DNA of 64,000 nt from Cryptomeria japonica (taxonomy: Eukaryota > Streptophyta > Pinopsida > Cupressales > Cupressaceae), in NCBI RefSeq assembly GCF_030272615.1, contig NC_081406.1, positions 117,188,847-117,252,846 of the forward strand, written 5' to 3'. Positions within the stretch are counted from its first letter, which is position 1; each line of letters starts with the position of its first letter. A program made the translations under genes and the position numbers. The notes beneath the pieces were generated by a model. That model was not told where the DNA came from, ran no database searches, and saw only the letters and a list, made by a program, of their open reading frames with translations. Below, piece by piece: positions 1-12,115 of the stretch.

Positions 1-480
1 GTCATCAACATAATCTTCCATTATGGTATGCATCATATCATGGAAGATAGTGGTCATTGCTCGTTGGTAGGTTGCTCTTGCATTCTTTAGACCAAAAGGC
101 AGTACATTCCAGCAGTATGTGCCCCATGGACATGTAAAGGATGTCTTATGTTGATCCTCTAGTGTGATCTTTATCTAGTTGTACCTTGAAAAACCATCCA
201 TGAGAGAGAGCATGACATGTCCTGCTGTTAGGTCCACTATTATGTCGATGTTGGGTAGGGGGAAGTCATCTTTAGGACATGCTTTGTTCAGATCTCTGAA
301 GTCAGTGCAAATACGGATGCCCCCATTTGGTTTTCCAATAGGTACAATATTGGATATCCAATCCACATAATCAATTGGTCTAATAAAACCAACATCTAGG
401 AGTTCTTGATTTCTGCTTTGACTAATACTGCAATCCGAGGGTGCATCTTGTGAAGCTTCTTCTTGATAGGCTTATCTCCT
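1..480 (-). pseudogene. gypsy reverse transcriptase fragment
   Basis: Minus-strand translation gives the N-terminal half of a Ty3/gypsy RT: a stretch around KMHPRIA/VKAEI, then WISNIVPIGKPNGGIRICTD, DLNKACPKDDFPLPNID and LSLMDGFSRYN. The block ends with CPWGTYCWNVLPFGLKNA and the catalytic YVDD, which lies at 1-12. A TAG replaces the Gln codon after SRYN (about 175), and the frame shifts near 410. RT copies element RNA into cDNA in the virus-like particle, but this copy cannot make a full product. The order and spacing of the motifs leave little doubt about the family. Confidence 0.9.
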
Positions 481-698
481 TCTATGATGGTGAGGTGATG
501 CATGACTAAATCCGGATCAAGAACAGACATGTCTACATATGACCATGCAAAATTAATCTAGTGCTTCTGAAAGAATTTGATAAACTTAGGTTGTTCCTCC
601 AGAGTTAATAGTGATACCAGATGTATGTGGTGAGGAGTTTCAGGAGTCCCCATGTTGTATTCTTTTGTCTCTTCAATAAGGATTGTTGATCGTTCCTA

Positions 699-1187
699 CT
701 ATGTACTAGAAGGGAGAATGTCAAACCTTTCATCCTCAGGCACCTCAGAGAGGTTTTCACCATTGGATATGCTCTTTCTTTTTACTTTTGTGGGATCAAA
801 CAGTGTCACAGTGTGTTTTTCACTAGAAGATCCATGTTTTATTATTATATTTTTGCAGTTGAAAGGTTTGGCATCTGCCCCAAAGTATGCTGTGCTATTA
901 ATCTCTATGACGAATCCAACTTTGTGATCCTCACTTGGTATGTTATCCCATAATTCCAAAAAGTCAATGATCGCCTCATCATTTTGGAAGTGGTCAAGGC
1001 ATGGGGGATTAGGTTGGTTCCATTCGACAAGTTCAGGATGGATGATGGGCATTACCCCATCAATTAGGTTAAGTTCATTAGATGTGTTAGTGAGGTTTAA
1101 GATGTTGTGGTGAAGGTCATTGATGGTACTCTCCCTATCAAAATCAGGCGTAGGATGTGACGTAGGATCTGTGGAAGATGTTTCCAA
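699..1187 (-). pseudogene. gypsy linker between protease and RT
   Basis: An open stretch of 162 codons on the minus strand lies between the G-patch region and the RT. It is acidic and polar, with VGFVIEINSTAYFGADAKPF and many Asp, Asn, Ser and Pro residues, and no catalytic motif. Its position fits the poorly conserved linker seen in plant gypsy polyproteins of this type. It is separated from the upstream linker by a TAG at about 1290 and from the RT by further breaks. I recognise no independent function. Confidence 0.55.
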
Positions 1188-1286
1188 TTCAAGAACCCAA
1201 TAGGTCTTTATCTGTGCTTCTTCGTAAATAGGGATGTATTTGTGAGGTGGAGGTAGTAATGTGTCTTCCTCATTTGAAGTATTAAG

Positions 1287-2740
1287 CTAGATAGAATGAA
1301 ATTCCCACTCATGTGAGTCAGTCTCTGAGTCACTTTTTAGTATCCGATTGCTATACCACACCGAGATATCCTTTGATTTAAACATTGTAGGTGTAATTGA
1401 CTGATGGACCTTTGTAGATGAAATGATTGGTGTTGTAGGAAGAATTATGGGGATCAATGAATCCAATACAAGGAGTATTGGTAGTGTTGAATCTACTGCT
1501 TCTGCTAGAATTGCCGGTGTTGTCGATACTGCTAGGGGTTCTGATAGTGCTAATGGTGTTATTGATGCAGTTGTTGTGGTTGATGGGATTGCTAGTTTGA
1601 TTGGTGGGATGATTGGTGCTGTAGATGATATTGCTGGGATTTTTAGCCTCAGTGGGGTAGTTGGTGTGGTGCGTGGTGCTACTGATATAACCAAAGGTGA
1701 CCTCTTTGTAATATGCTGATATAGTGGTTTGTTGGGTTTCCCTTTGAATCTAAGTTTAGGAAGGATCTCCTTTTGAAAGCCTAAGCTTGTGTTATCTTTG
1801 GGCTTCAATTCTGGTTGTAGTGGCTCATGTCTCCCTTGCTTACAAGGTCCCAAAGAACTTTGACCATCATATCCCATTCTTTGCATAATGAGAAGGCCTT
1901 TTCCATATTAATCTGTGGGAAGCTTCGCTTGTGGGATGTTTGTGGTGATAGGATCTTTATAGATCCATTCTGCCAAGTCCTCATCTTTGGTTTCTTCTTC
2001 TTGACTCTTTCCCAGGATGAACAGTGTCAAAGTATATGCTGGTTTGACCAGTGGTGCTTGAAGTAGCCGTTGAGGTTTACCATGAGTTCTAGGAGAAGTA
2101 GGCATTTGTCCAACACGAAAGAGTTGGTTGAGATTGTACTCCCCGGGACCTTTCTCTACCATTTTCATCTTGAGCTTCTCTTGCTTGGGTATAATGGTGT
2201 TTGAACTGGAAAGAGAGGCTAGACTTATATATGATGTTGATGAGATGGCTTCTCTATTGTTGGGAATGGTAATCTCTAGTTGATGACTTATATTGTGACA
2301 ATATGAAAAGGGATTTGCATCTCCCTGGATTGTAATTTCCACACCATTATGCAGGAAATTGATACATTGATGGTAGGTGGATGGAACAACTTGCATGGCA
2401 TGTATCCAAAGTCTTCCTAACAATAAATTGTATGGTAGAGGAAGGTCCAGAACTTGACATATGATATGCTTCACTATGGGGCCCACTCGAATTGGTAGCA
2501 CCACTGCTCCTTTGGATGAACTCTTTGCATCATCATAGGCTTTGATTATTATCTTCTTGTGGGGATCCACTGATTCAATTTCATATCCCAATGCTATGAC
2601 CAATTACAGTGTACAAATATTCAAGCCTGCTTTATTGTCGATCAAGACTCGCTTGATCCTATGTTGGTTGATAAACCCTTCAATATGGAGTGAGGCGTTA
2701 TGAGGTTGCTGGAAGGATGTGTTGTCACTTTTAGAGAAAG
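1287..2740 (-). pseudogene. gypsy retropepsin plus G-patch region
   Basis: On the minus strand, 2600-2740 encodes a retropepsin-like active-site region (RVLIDNKAGLNIC, normally D-N-G). It is followed by 1908-2603, with PYNLLLGRLWIHAMQVVPST, the flap and C-terminal part of the protease type used by many plant gypsy elements. A TAA at about 2605 separates the two. Further on, 1830-1886 encodes a G-patch (MQRMGYDGQSSLGPCKQGR), then a Pro/Thr/Ile-rich linker to about 1287. G-patch domains bind nucleic acid and are found next to the protease in several retroelement groups. Catalysis is probably lost, since the G of the D-[ST/N]-G motif is changed and stops are present. Confidence 0.75.
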
Positions 2741-2948
2741 TGAGACAAGGTGATGACCTTAGATTTCCAACCATGGCTTGAAACTAATTTGTATTTAAGT
2801 TTGCAGGGACTGACACCTCTTGGAGAGCTTGATCCAAGATTGTTCTATGAGATGGAGATAGGCACAATAGCTCTAAGATAGATATCAGTGTGGGTGTTTT
2901 ATCTAATTGGTCAACAAGGTTATATTGCTTTGGGATAGATGCGGTGCC

Positions 2949-4689
2949 TTATGGAGCTGCTTTTATGGTAATCTTGCTAGGACGTGTAACAACATTGCAG
3001 TTGGAACTGGGATTTTTGATGGTAATAGTTGCAATTTGTTCACTAGCATCATATAGGTGATTCACAGTGTAATTATAGGCAGCTCGTGTATAATCAGTGG
3101 TATTTGTGTTTCTCTCTGAAGTGGAAGGACCCCTTTGATCTTGTGATGGAAGTGGATTTTTAAACATGAGATGATCATTGTTTGTTGTCTTTGGGTCATG
3201 TCCTTCGATTTTGATTTCACCTCTGTCAATAAGATCCTGAATAAGATCTTTCAATCTATGACAATTGCTTGTCTTATGCCCTTTCCCTTGATGGAAATCG
3301 CAATGTTCAGTATCCCTCCACCATGAAGGTTTAACTTGAGGTTCGTAATTTGATGTTTTGGGTAAGGTCACCAGATTTTGAGAAACCAACTGACGTAACA
3401 CTATTTCAATAGGTTCCCCTAAGGGAGTGTATGTTTATTTTGGTTTAAAATTTTGTTGACGCTGTCTAGGTTCCTCTTGAGGTATATTGTATCCTTGATT
3501 TGGAGAAGCAACTGTGTTATTCTTGAGTGGGGGGTTTTGTCTTGCAAATCGGACCACAGGTTGTGCACTTTTGATAGTTATTGCATCCATAACCCTGTCA
3601 TTGACGATGTTTTTGTTTTTGTTCCAAAAGTTAGGTTTGTTACTATTGAAGCGTGGGTGAGGGCCACCCTTTGGCTCATTGTATATTTTGATAATCCCTT
3701 TTTTGATGAGAGCCCGCTCACATTTTAAACCTTTGGTGATCATATCATTGAAGGAGTCTATGTCTTTCACGTCTAGGTGAAATTCCATTTCATCATTTAA
3801 GTTGGAAATAAATATTTCCACTAGTTCTTGTTCAGGTAACTGGAGAGAACGTCTGCTAGACATTTGATGCCATCATTGTAGAAAGACTGAAAGTAGTTCT
3901 CCTAGTTTTTGTTTAGCATTACATAGATCAGCCATGGTGATATCTCATTCAATGTTGTGTGAGTAATGTGCCAAGAACTTCTGGACGAGTTCTTCAAATA
4001 TCCTAATGCCACCTGGTAATCGAGAAAACCATGATGTGGTTGTTCCTCCCAAGCTTTGGGGAAAAAGTCGTATTAGGTATGGATCCTTGTATGCCACTTC
4101 GAGCCAAGCTGAATGGAATTCTCTATCATGATCACAAGGATCTCCTTTTCCTTGGTACTTTTCAAACCTGGGTGTTTCAAACCCTCATGGAAAAGGTGGC
4201 ATATGAAGATTCCTATCAAAGGGATAGGGACAAATGTCATTAAGTGAAAACTGATTAGTTTTCACACCACTATGAAGTTGTTGGGCGAGATTCTCAACTT
4301 GTTGCCGCAACATGTCTATTTTATTTGGAGGAGGAGGTGGTGGGGGATTACCTTGATGAAGTTTGTACCTAATTTGATCTCGACCTCTTTCATCCTCATT
4401 ATGACTTTGTCATTCTGATGCTTTCCTTAGTTGTGAAACATCAAAGTCAGAGGGTAGTTTGGCTCCCTCTTGAGCAAGTCTTAAAAAGTGAGCATCAGCA
4501 TCTGAGTATTTCATCAAACAGTCGATTAAAAAGAGGGTTGTGTTGTGCCCTTTCTATTACTGCTGAAGTGGGAGTACTTGGATTTTCATCATTTGTGTTT
4601 CCTCGAAGGACTTCTTGGAATTGATTGATATTTTCCTCCTCTTCTTCCTCAATTTCTTGTTGTCTAGACTGTGATCTGGTATGAGCCAT
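2949..4689 (-). pseudogene. gypsy gag, broken
   Basis: Gag is read from an ATG at 4689 (MAHTRSQSRQQ, then a Glu-rich run). It continues in fragments at 3435-3863 (ELVEIFISNLNDEMEFHL, a retrotransposon-gag helix region) and 2949-3401. The last piece holds CDFHQGKGHKTSNCHRLKD, the C-X2-H-X4/5-H-X4-C type knuckle of gypsy gag. Gag forms the particle that packages the element RNA. Stops and shifts at 3400-3435, 3863-4495 and around 2900 break the frame. I chose the 4689 start because it begins a conserved-looking basic/acidic head after a long non-coding leader. Earlier in-frame Met codons are possible. Confidence 0.7.
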
Positions 4690-7340
4690 TTTGTTTACAA
4701 GTTTTTGTTGAAGTTGGATGAAAATGATGATGAGTTGTTGATGAAATGAGAGATTTATGCTAGGTGGGGTGTTTTTCATATGAATTTGTAGCACTAAAGG
4801 TAAATTTTACCAAAATTCTTTCTTGAATTGCTTGTTGTGTTTGATTGACAAAGTTTGATGGGATAAGGTTTAGAGAAATCTGAGATGTGTTATAGACTCA
4901 ACTACCTAGTAATAAGAGGATGCACTCATAGACTAGTTTTAACTTGTGTACAAATGCCTCTTAGGATGAGTTTATCCTAGATGTAGAGACACTCTAAAAG
5001 TGATGTATTGTGTTTGATTCAAGCAATATCTAAAGAGAACTTAGGACAAAAACCTCTTTATGTTTCAAGAATTGGACTGGATTGATGATGTGTGAATGTG
5101 GGAAATGGATTGAAATGTACTTCAATAAAAACTTTGTGTCACATATGGGACAAATTCTCCTTCTCTTTCAGGAGTTGGTGGTTCTTCCCGACCTACGTTA
5201 TATGTGATGCAAATATCTGGAAAGAAGTCAGGATTGATTTTGCCTCCTTTGTTCTTGTGATAACTCAAAGCTCTATATTGAGTAAAAGCTCTGTGGTTTA
5301 GAGACTCTTGATCAAATTCGTTTGATTTTCCTTGAAGATATAGATGCACATGACGTAAGAAAGATCTATGAGAGACAAGGATTTGTCTATTAAGATAGAA
5401 GAATTTTCTCCTTTTGATAAAATCCTTTGAGCTCAATGGTCTTATCTTCAAGTTGACATGTTGATGAAGATTCTTCTTTCTTAAGATATGAAGAATGGTC
5501 ATATAGTTTGACACTTTTGTTGTTTGCACTTGTTTTTGATCTTTTATTTTTGAAAATGTTTGTGTTGGATGAATACTTGTTTTTGGAACTAATTTTTGAT
5601 TTTTCTTTTGACAAGAAAACAAAGCAAGCACACAAACACAAGAATGTTGCCTTAAAAGGCACAAGTAAGTGTGGGTCTAGATAAACCCAATCTTTGGACG
5701 TGTATGACCCTTTCTTTCAAATACATTTTAGGTGTTTTCCAAAGCTTGAAGTCAACTCAATTTGCACTAGTCTTGACGCAAAAATGAAAACACTTCAAAC
5801 ACTCTTTATCCCTAAGGTCAAATGGTCAGTTGCAATAATTTCAGCCCACATCTTGATATTTCTTCAACTTTGGTACTACATACCTTATGAATCCCGTCGT
5901 GGTAGGTAAGGATGTGATATACTAAGTATTGCATGAGCATAAAAAATAGATGATCCCTATGATGGGGAGCCACCACTTTTATCAGGCTACACGTAACCTT
6001 TCAAAAAGCTATGTTTCTACTCAAGGAAATATGTATGGTGAGTATCTTGGGAGCAAAACCTTCTATGCTCTTGCACTGAATTTATCACAAATATCTTCAA
6101 TCAATAGAATGGGTGGGCTACTACTTAAAGGTGTTTAGTAATTTTTGATGTTTTTGGACATAAGTTCATTCTGCAGTGACTCACTTAAGAGCCTTGTAAC
6201 TTGTGGTGGGGCCCATTTGTCCATTCGGCAAGTTACACTATAGGAAAAGCTATACCCAAGGCTACAACTTTTGCTCACACCTGATTTCTATAGTGGCTCG
6301 AAGGATTTACCGCACGAGGTCATTCCCAAGAGTGATGTGTCTCTTGGTAGGCCTCTCTTAAAAAGATAAAATTTGAGTGTTTCTAACACTTTTCTCTTGC
6401 ACCTAGGACCACGAAAGCCAAGGGAGAGGATAGTGTGTGTTAGAAGTAGGACCACTCGACAAACTCTTTTGCACAAGTGTGCCAAACACAAAAGACACTT
6501 GTTCTTTTTAACTTGTCATTGCAATGGTGATCTAACTATTTGGAGATGTTGCTCCAACATCCATGGTGTTCTTTTTATCCTTCAAAAGGCAATATGTTGA
6601 GTAAACTAGGAAAAATGAAATCTTGGTCAACTTAATGAAAAGAACGTTTGCTTGAAGTAAATCGCTATGCAAAAAAAAACAAGTTGATTGTTCTTTTTAG
6701 TCTATATTGCAAGATGTGAATGTTTGTTTTAGACAAGATTGTAAAAATGATAGTTCATTTTAATCCAAGATAGAAATGTGATTGTTCATTTTTAGACCAA
6801 GATAGGAAAATGAAGACAATGTGACTGACTATCCTAAGATTGATCAATTTTTCCAATTAGAACATGTTAAGGAAAAATTTGCAAATTTGACACTTTCAAC
6901 ACCTGCAACAATATGTTAGAAAGATGCTCCTTATGTCCTCCACAAGATGTAAGCCCAAAATTAAATTAATCATATTAACACAAATCACACTAACAAACAA
7001 ATTAGATCTAAATTAATAAAACTAATTTAAATCTAATCAAAAACTAAATTAAAAACTAATTTAAAATCTAAATTAGAACTAAATGAAAGACTAATTTAGA
7101 AAAATCTTAATTTAAAGACTACTTTAAAAAAAATCTAATTTTAAATAAAAACTATTTTAAGAAACTTAAAAAAAAATCTATTCTAAAAGACTAATTAAAA
7201 ATAAATAAAATTTAAACAAGTAATTTAAAAGTCTATTCTAAAAAGGAAACCCTTTAATAAAAAAAACATTCTAAACAACTAACTGAAAAGGCTTATTCAA
7301 AAGAAAAAAGAAAGCTAATTTAAAAGCAAAATTCTATTCT
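4690..7340 (-). other. gypsy 5' leader, no clear gene
   Basis: This 2.65-kb stretch lies between the primer-binding site and gag. It contains an open frame at 5122-5664 (minus, 180 codons, Lys/Gln/His-rich) without any motif I know. At 6960-7330 it has a low-complexity tract of repeated AAACTAATTT/AAATCTAAATT words. Long leaders are common in large plant gypsy elements. I treat the open frame as leader sequence, not as a gene. Confidence 0.5.
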
Positions 7341-7358
7341 TTCACGTCGGGTTCACCA
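7341..7358 (-). other. gypsy primer-binding site
   Basis: The minus strand reads TGGTGAACCCGACGTGAA, two bases inside the LTR end at 7361. It begins with TGG, as expected for pairing with the CCA end of a tRNA. I do not assign the tRNA. The position next to a CA-ending LTR supports the call. Confidence 0.75.
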
Positions 7359-7773
7359 AATGATACTTTGCAGAAAGGATTAGAAAATCTATTTGATGAC
7401 AACACACACAAGAGCACAACAAACAAGCGTTAGTGTTAGCAATAAAAGATTATCCTAACAGGCATATCAAGAGAGATATTAAGCATGAAATAGAAAGCAT
7501 ACAAACATAGAATAGATAAACTATACTCCTCCAAATCCTAATCAAGATGCTCATAGTTTCTCCTCCCTTGTTCCTCTCCTCTCCAAGTTCCACATGAGTG
7601 TAGCTCTCAGCTTTTAGCACTAGCCATGGATGCCATATGAAGATTCAAGATGGTTGAATATGATAAGAAAATGCTATGCAAGTGTAGATAGTGATGCTAT
7701 GTAAAAGCTCTATCCTAATACCAGTATAACAACATTACTCTAATGATTTCTTCTTTGCTTGAGGAGAAGGGTT

Positions 7774-7783
7774 CTATTTATAG
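7774..7783 (-). promoter_or_regulatory. TATA box of gypsy LTR
   Basis: The minus strand reads CTATAAATAG followed by AACCC, a consensus plant TATA box in the downstream part of the LTR. Transcription would start about 30 bases further on (near 7745), leaving an R-U5 of roughly 380 bases. This is inferred from position and consensus only. Confidence 0.6.
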
Positions 7784-8544
7784 AAGAAATGGGGAAATGA
7801 AGGGTTAAGATTGAGCAATCATAACAAGGGTTAGGATTGAAAGATATTCAATCCATGTGAGACTTTCAAACCAATCCCATGTTGACAAGTGCCACCATGA
7901 GGAGGCTTGAGAGGAGAGATAAGGAGCATTAAATGCTTGAGGGGACATGATGGTTACCCTAGGGGGTTGGGTTAGGGTTAGGTTAATGGATATTCCTTTT
8001 ATCTGAGGGATAAATGAATGTGCAAGGGTTAAATGGTTACCTTAGTCAAAGAAATAAATGCTTTGAAGAGACCCATGAGTCAAAAAGATAGTTAAGTTAG
8101 AGGAAAGTCTCTAACCAAAACTAAAAGGTGAGTTAACCATAAATGGTTATGTAAGAGCCTTTAATGGTTTGGAAGACTTTAGAGGTTAACCATTTGAAGA
8201 CATAAAGCCTTTAATGGTTATTGAAGACTTTGGAGGTTTTTGAGAAGTGACTTCCTTTTATTTAGGAATGTGACAATGATTAGGATAGGATTAGGCTAAT
8301 TAGAAGGAGTTAGAAGAATCTAGAAGGGATTTAGGCATGCAAGTGGATTTTGTAGGAGAATGCAAGTGGGAGGAATTTTGGGATTTTCAATTAAAATAAA
8401 ATCATTTATTTCAATTAAATGGTGTAATTTGCATTTAGGTAGATATTCAAATAAATATTAATTTATTTAAATGTGAATGTGAATGTGAATTTTGGATTTT
8501 ATTTAAATAACTCTTAATTTATTTACATGAGAAAACCGAAGATA

Positions 8545-8790
8545 AAGCATTAAATGCTTGAAGACTTTAAGGGAAACCTTTAAAGGCTTAAGAAGACTCT
8601 AGAAGGAAGTCATTAAGTTTGAAGACTTTAAGGGAAACCATTATAGGTTTGAGAAGACTCTAGAAGGAACCCATTAAGTTTGAAGGCTTTAAGGGAAACC
8701 ATTAAAGGTTTGAGAAGACTGTAGAAGAAACCCATTAAGTTTGAAGACTTTAAGGGAAACCATTAAAGGTTTCAAGTGGGTGAGGATAAA
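8545..8790. repeat. 61-bp tandem repeat in gypsy LTR
   Basis: The word AAGACTTTAAGGGAAACC (one copy reads AAGGC) recurs at 8561, 8622, 8683 and 8744, a fixed 61-bp period over about four copies. Between these lies a shared AGAAGACTCTAGAAGGAA segment. It lies in the U3 part of the LTR, where tandem repeats often act as enhancers. That role is inference here. Confidence 0.85.
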
Positions 8791-9180
8791 TAGGATTTTA
8801 AATAAATAATTTATTTATTTAAAATAGTTGTGCAATTTGCATTTGTAAGAAAATACAAGTGGGTGGAGGATAAAGGTGATTTATATAAATGTAAATGTTA
8901 ATTTTTCTAAATGTGAGAGATGGGATTTGAATAAATGTTAATTTATTTAAATGTGAGAGAAGATTTAATTAAACAAATATCATTTATTTATTTAATTAAT
9001 GGTCTAAATTTGGTTAAGTGAACTAAATCAAATAAATTGAATAATTTATTTAATTAATAGGAGAAGAGGGTTAAGATGAATTAATTAAATATTAATTTAA
9101 TTAATTATTGATTGATGGTTAAATAATCAAATAAATACTAAATATTCATTTAATTAAGTGGATAGATTTATGTGACTACA

Positions 9181-9850
9181 GTCTCAAATTCATTTATGTT
9201 GCAAGGCATTCAAAGGCCAATTTGGCAACTGCAGTAATCGTGACCTTCACCACCTGATTTCTTTCAATCTTCAAATCTGGATTGACCAATTCATCCAAAA
9301 TACCTCTTTTGATTTTGTCTTTGGCCATATTAGCAAGGCTTATTTCATTTCTACTTCGCTTATTATCCATTGCTACTTTGCCAGAGATGATCTCAATTAA
9401 AAAAACTCCTAAGCTATAAACATCAGACTTATTAATGAGCTAGAAGCATTGACGGTACTCTCGATCAATATACTCAAGCGTACCATGCAGAGCAAGTGTG
9501 GCATGTAAGAAGTTCATGAGAACCAATCTAGAAAGCCCAAAAACTATAACTTTTGTTATGAAATGTTCATCAAGAATAATATGACTTGATTTAACATCTC
9601 CATGAAATATGGGCAGATTGATGGTGTGGAGATACACCAAGGCCTGGGCAGTTTCTATGGTAATGTTTAAGCGAATTGCCCAAGGCAAACCTATGTGGGT
9701 TCTTTGGCTACCATGAATGTGATTAGATAAGGGTCCTATTTGGCATGGATTCATAAACAAGCAATGTTATTAGACTCTATGGGGATGTACAACCATAGAG
9801 ATGAACAAGGTTTGGATGCCACAACGATGATAATATTTGTAGAAATTGAA
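9181..9850 (-). pseudogene. psi-1: LRK10L/WAK-type receptor kinase fragment
   Basis: The minus strand encodes the middle and part of the C-terminal lobe of a kinase closely like the intact gene at 47386-49686. It reads from SLWHPNLVHLYGCTSP through LPWAIRLNITIETAQALVYL, FHGDVKSSHIILDEHF, VFGLSRL and ANMAKDKIKRGILDELVNPD. The catalytic HRD is HGD and DFG is VFG, so it would be inactive. Stops and a frameshift near 9760 also break it. The homology stops abruptly at 9181, where the gypsy LTR begins, so the missing C-terminus probably continues beyond the element to the left. Upstream of about 9850 no N-lobe or ectodomain is visible. Confidence 0.85.
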
Positions 9851-11219
9851 ACGTAGAAACATAGTGAAAATACATAGAAGATTATTTTAAACACGTAAAT
9901 CTTTGTTAAATATGAAACAGAGAGAATTAAAAACACAAAAAACAGAGGAAAAAACAGAACATTAATTTACACACAAATGATCAAAACGATTCACATTTTT
10001 GAGTGAAAGAAGAGATTTGAAAGTTATTTTGAGGGAAATAATTTGTAGATATTTGAAGGTTATTTTAAAAGCATTGGGAACAAGAAGAGAAGGCAAAATA
10101 AGACTTCAAGTATGTATTTTTATTTTTATTTCTCTTTAATTTTATATGTATTACGTACCAAAAATTGTGTTTATTTGTTAGTATTAGTTAAATATTTTTT
10201 ATCTAATATTTTTATGAAAATTATTTTAAATAATATTAATGCAATTAAATTAATTTAATTTATATAAGAATTCTATCTTAATTAATTCTAAATGATGTTA
10301 TTTTTATTAAATCAATTGGAAATAGTAGAATAAAAAATAATCTTGTTTTAATTAAAAATAATTTTCTTTTAATTTGAAATAATATGTGTATTTGCATTTC
10401 AAATTCCATTAACTTGCTGCTTGTGTAATAGAAATTTTCTCTCTCCCCTTAAGTCCATTTATAGTAGATCATGGTTTTAATTTAAAATTTAGATCTTTGT
10501 GACCCCTCTCTTTCTCATTTATAATTTATAATTTATATAGTCCATAAATATATAATTTAATTTAGATTTTGAAACCATGTGTCTTTATAGTTTAGCAAAC
10601 ATTTCAATTGTTGCTCTAAAATTAACAAACTTGTCTTTTGTGTCTTGAGCAATAGGCTCTTTTTGTTTTATCATTAGGAAGGGGCCTACCTCCCGATTAG
10701 CCCTTAAGGCTTGGTGAGAGGGAACAACCCAAAGTGGTAACAAGCTAAAGCCAAGCTCTTCCAAACCACTATAAATAAAAGTGATTATAACAAAAGCTGC
10801 AAGAAATGGTTGTTGGAATGGCATAGAGACGTTAACTCGCCAAATCTATGCGCACCTGAGTGGATGCCCTTACTAGACACCTTTTATGTTAAAATCCAAA
10901 AACCTTCTAGTTGTTGACGTAGGAGGTCAGACCTCTGAAGCAGCTCATATTCTTACGGTTCTTAGTAGAGAAACAAAGTTCACCAAGAAAATTTTTTGTG
11001 GATACTAGTGCTTCGCTGCCCTAGAGAAGTGAGTGTCATGGAGAGGATCCAGTGGGGTCAAGCACCTAAGTATCTGCTCTGAATTGAGTAGCTCAAGGTA
11101 ATCCCCTAAGTAAGATTCAACAACTATTGTCTCGTCTAGCCCTAGGATTTATGCTTGCATTATCAAAACAATCAAACACTTTCAAACAAACAAACATTGT
11201 GTCTACTTTGTTTTCAAGT
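9851..11219. other. intergenic, no recognised gene
   Basis: The first 700 bases are very AT-rich. From 10570 to 11200 the composition is more balanced. On the minus strand a 79-codon open frame (10585-10824) reads LWVVPSHQALRANREVGPFL and similar, without any motif I know. The stretch is probably part of an old repeat, because it does not look like random AT-rich DNA. Confidence 0.4.
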
Positions 11220-12060
11220 GTATGCAAAAATATTTCACATTATACTTGAGTCCCCTTAAAACCTATATTATGTGATACTAGGACCTATTATATGCAATAA
11301 TACCTATGTTAAATATGACATAATAGAACCTATTATGACATAATAGGTCTTATTATTACTTAATGCATGACCATGCATGCAAAAACATTTCACATTATAT
11401 ACTTGAGTCTGGGCCTTAAGACCTATATTATGAGATATTAGGGCCTATTATATATGTGATATTAATGACCTATTATCACATAATTTAGGTCCTAATATAA
11501 CATACATAATAGATCCTAATATTTGCATAATATAGGTCTCAAGGGGAGTCAAATATAATGTGAAATGTTTTTGCATACATGGTCATATTAAGTCATAATA
11601 AATAAGACCTATTATGTCATAATAGGTTTTAACTTATGTCATATTTAATACCTATTTAATCACTTGATAGGTCCTAATATCACATAATACCTATCCTAAT
11701 ATCACATAATATACATGTCTTAAGGGGAGTCAAGTATAATATGAATTTGTTTTGCATATGTGGTCATATTAAGTAATAATAAGACCTATTATGTGATATT
11801 AGAACTTATTATGTGATTATAGGTCTTAAATATGACATAAATTTAGAACCTATTATTTCATAATAGGTTCTATTTATATTACTTAATATGACCACATATG
11901 CAAAAGCATTTCACATTATACTCAAGAGTCCCCTTAAGACCTATATTATGCAAATATTAGGACCTATTACATGTGATATTAGGACCTATTATGCAATAAT
12001 AGGTCTTAAATATGACATAACAGTCCACCTATTATGACTTGAAAATTTGGTTTCAAATTA
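11220..12060. repeat. alternating inverted/direct repeat block
   Basis: A module containing TTTCACATTATACTTGAGTC, then CCCCTTAAGACC, TATTATG and TAGGACCTATTA, occurs several times. It is direct near 11235, 11388 and 11890, and inverted near 11530 and 11720 (read there as GGGGAGTCAAATATAATGTG). The core is made of partly palindromic words such as CCTATTATGTGATATTAGG. The block lies immediately upstream of gene A. It shares the word CCCCTTA(A/G)GACC with the large array at 25060-28460. Confidence 0.75.
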
Positions 12061-12115
12061 TACTTGGAATTTCATTGCATTAAAAATATTCTCTTTCATA
12101 TTAAATCATGTGCAG

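Larger units (their letters stand above)
1..9180 (-). mobile_element. Ty3/gypsy LTR retrotransposon, partial (5' LTR to RT)
   Basis: Read on the minus strand, the element runs from the 5' LTR (7361-9180) through the primer-binding site, a long leader, gag, protease with a G-patch, and reverse transcriptase. The window start cuts it just at the RT active site. RNase H, integrase and the 3' LTR should lie to the left, outside the window. Several in-frame stops and frameshifts show that this copy is dead. The RT block resembles the common plant gypsy type with a long linker between protease and RT. It is inserted in the kinase region of receptor-kinase relic psi-1, because kinase homology starts exactly at 9181. 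The target-site duplication cannot be checked from one side. Confidence 0.85.
7361..9180 (-). repeat. gypsy 5' LTR (1820 bp)
   Basis: On the minus strand the LTR starts TGTAGTCACATAAATC at 9180 and ends AAAGTATCA at 7361, so it has TG...CA ends. It is followed after two bases by the primer-binding site. It holds a TATA box (7774-7783) and a block of 61-bp tandem repeats (8545-8790), and is AT-rich toward its U3 start. The partner 3' LTR is outside the window, so the age cannot be judged. Confidence 0.8.

Noticed and set aside
1423-1719. Gly/Val/Ile-rich open frame on +
   Set aside because: It is the antisense of the Pro/Thr/Ile-rich linker of the gypsy polyprotein.
5122-5664. 180-codon open frame in the gypsy leader as a gene
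   Set aside because: No motif, Lys/Gln/His-rich composition of AT-rich leader DNA, and no support beyond length.
10585-10824. 79-codon open frame on - as a gene
   Set aside because: Short, no motif and no context; more likely part of an unknown repeat.
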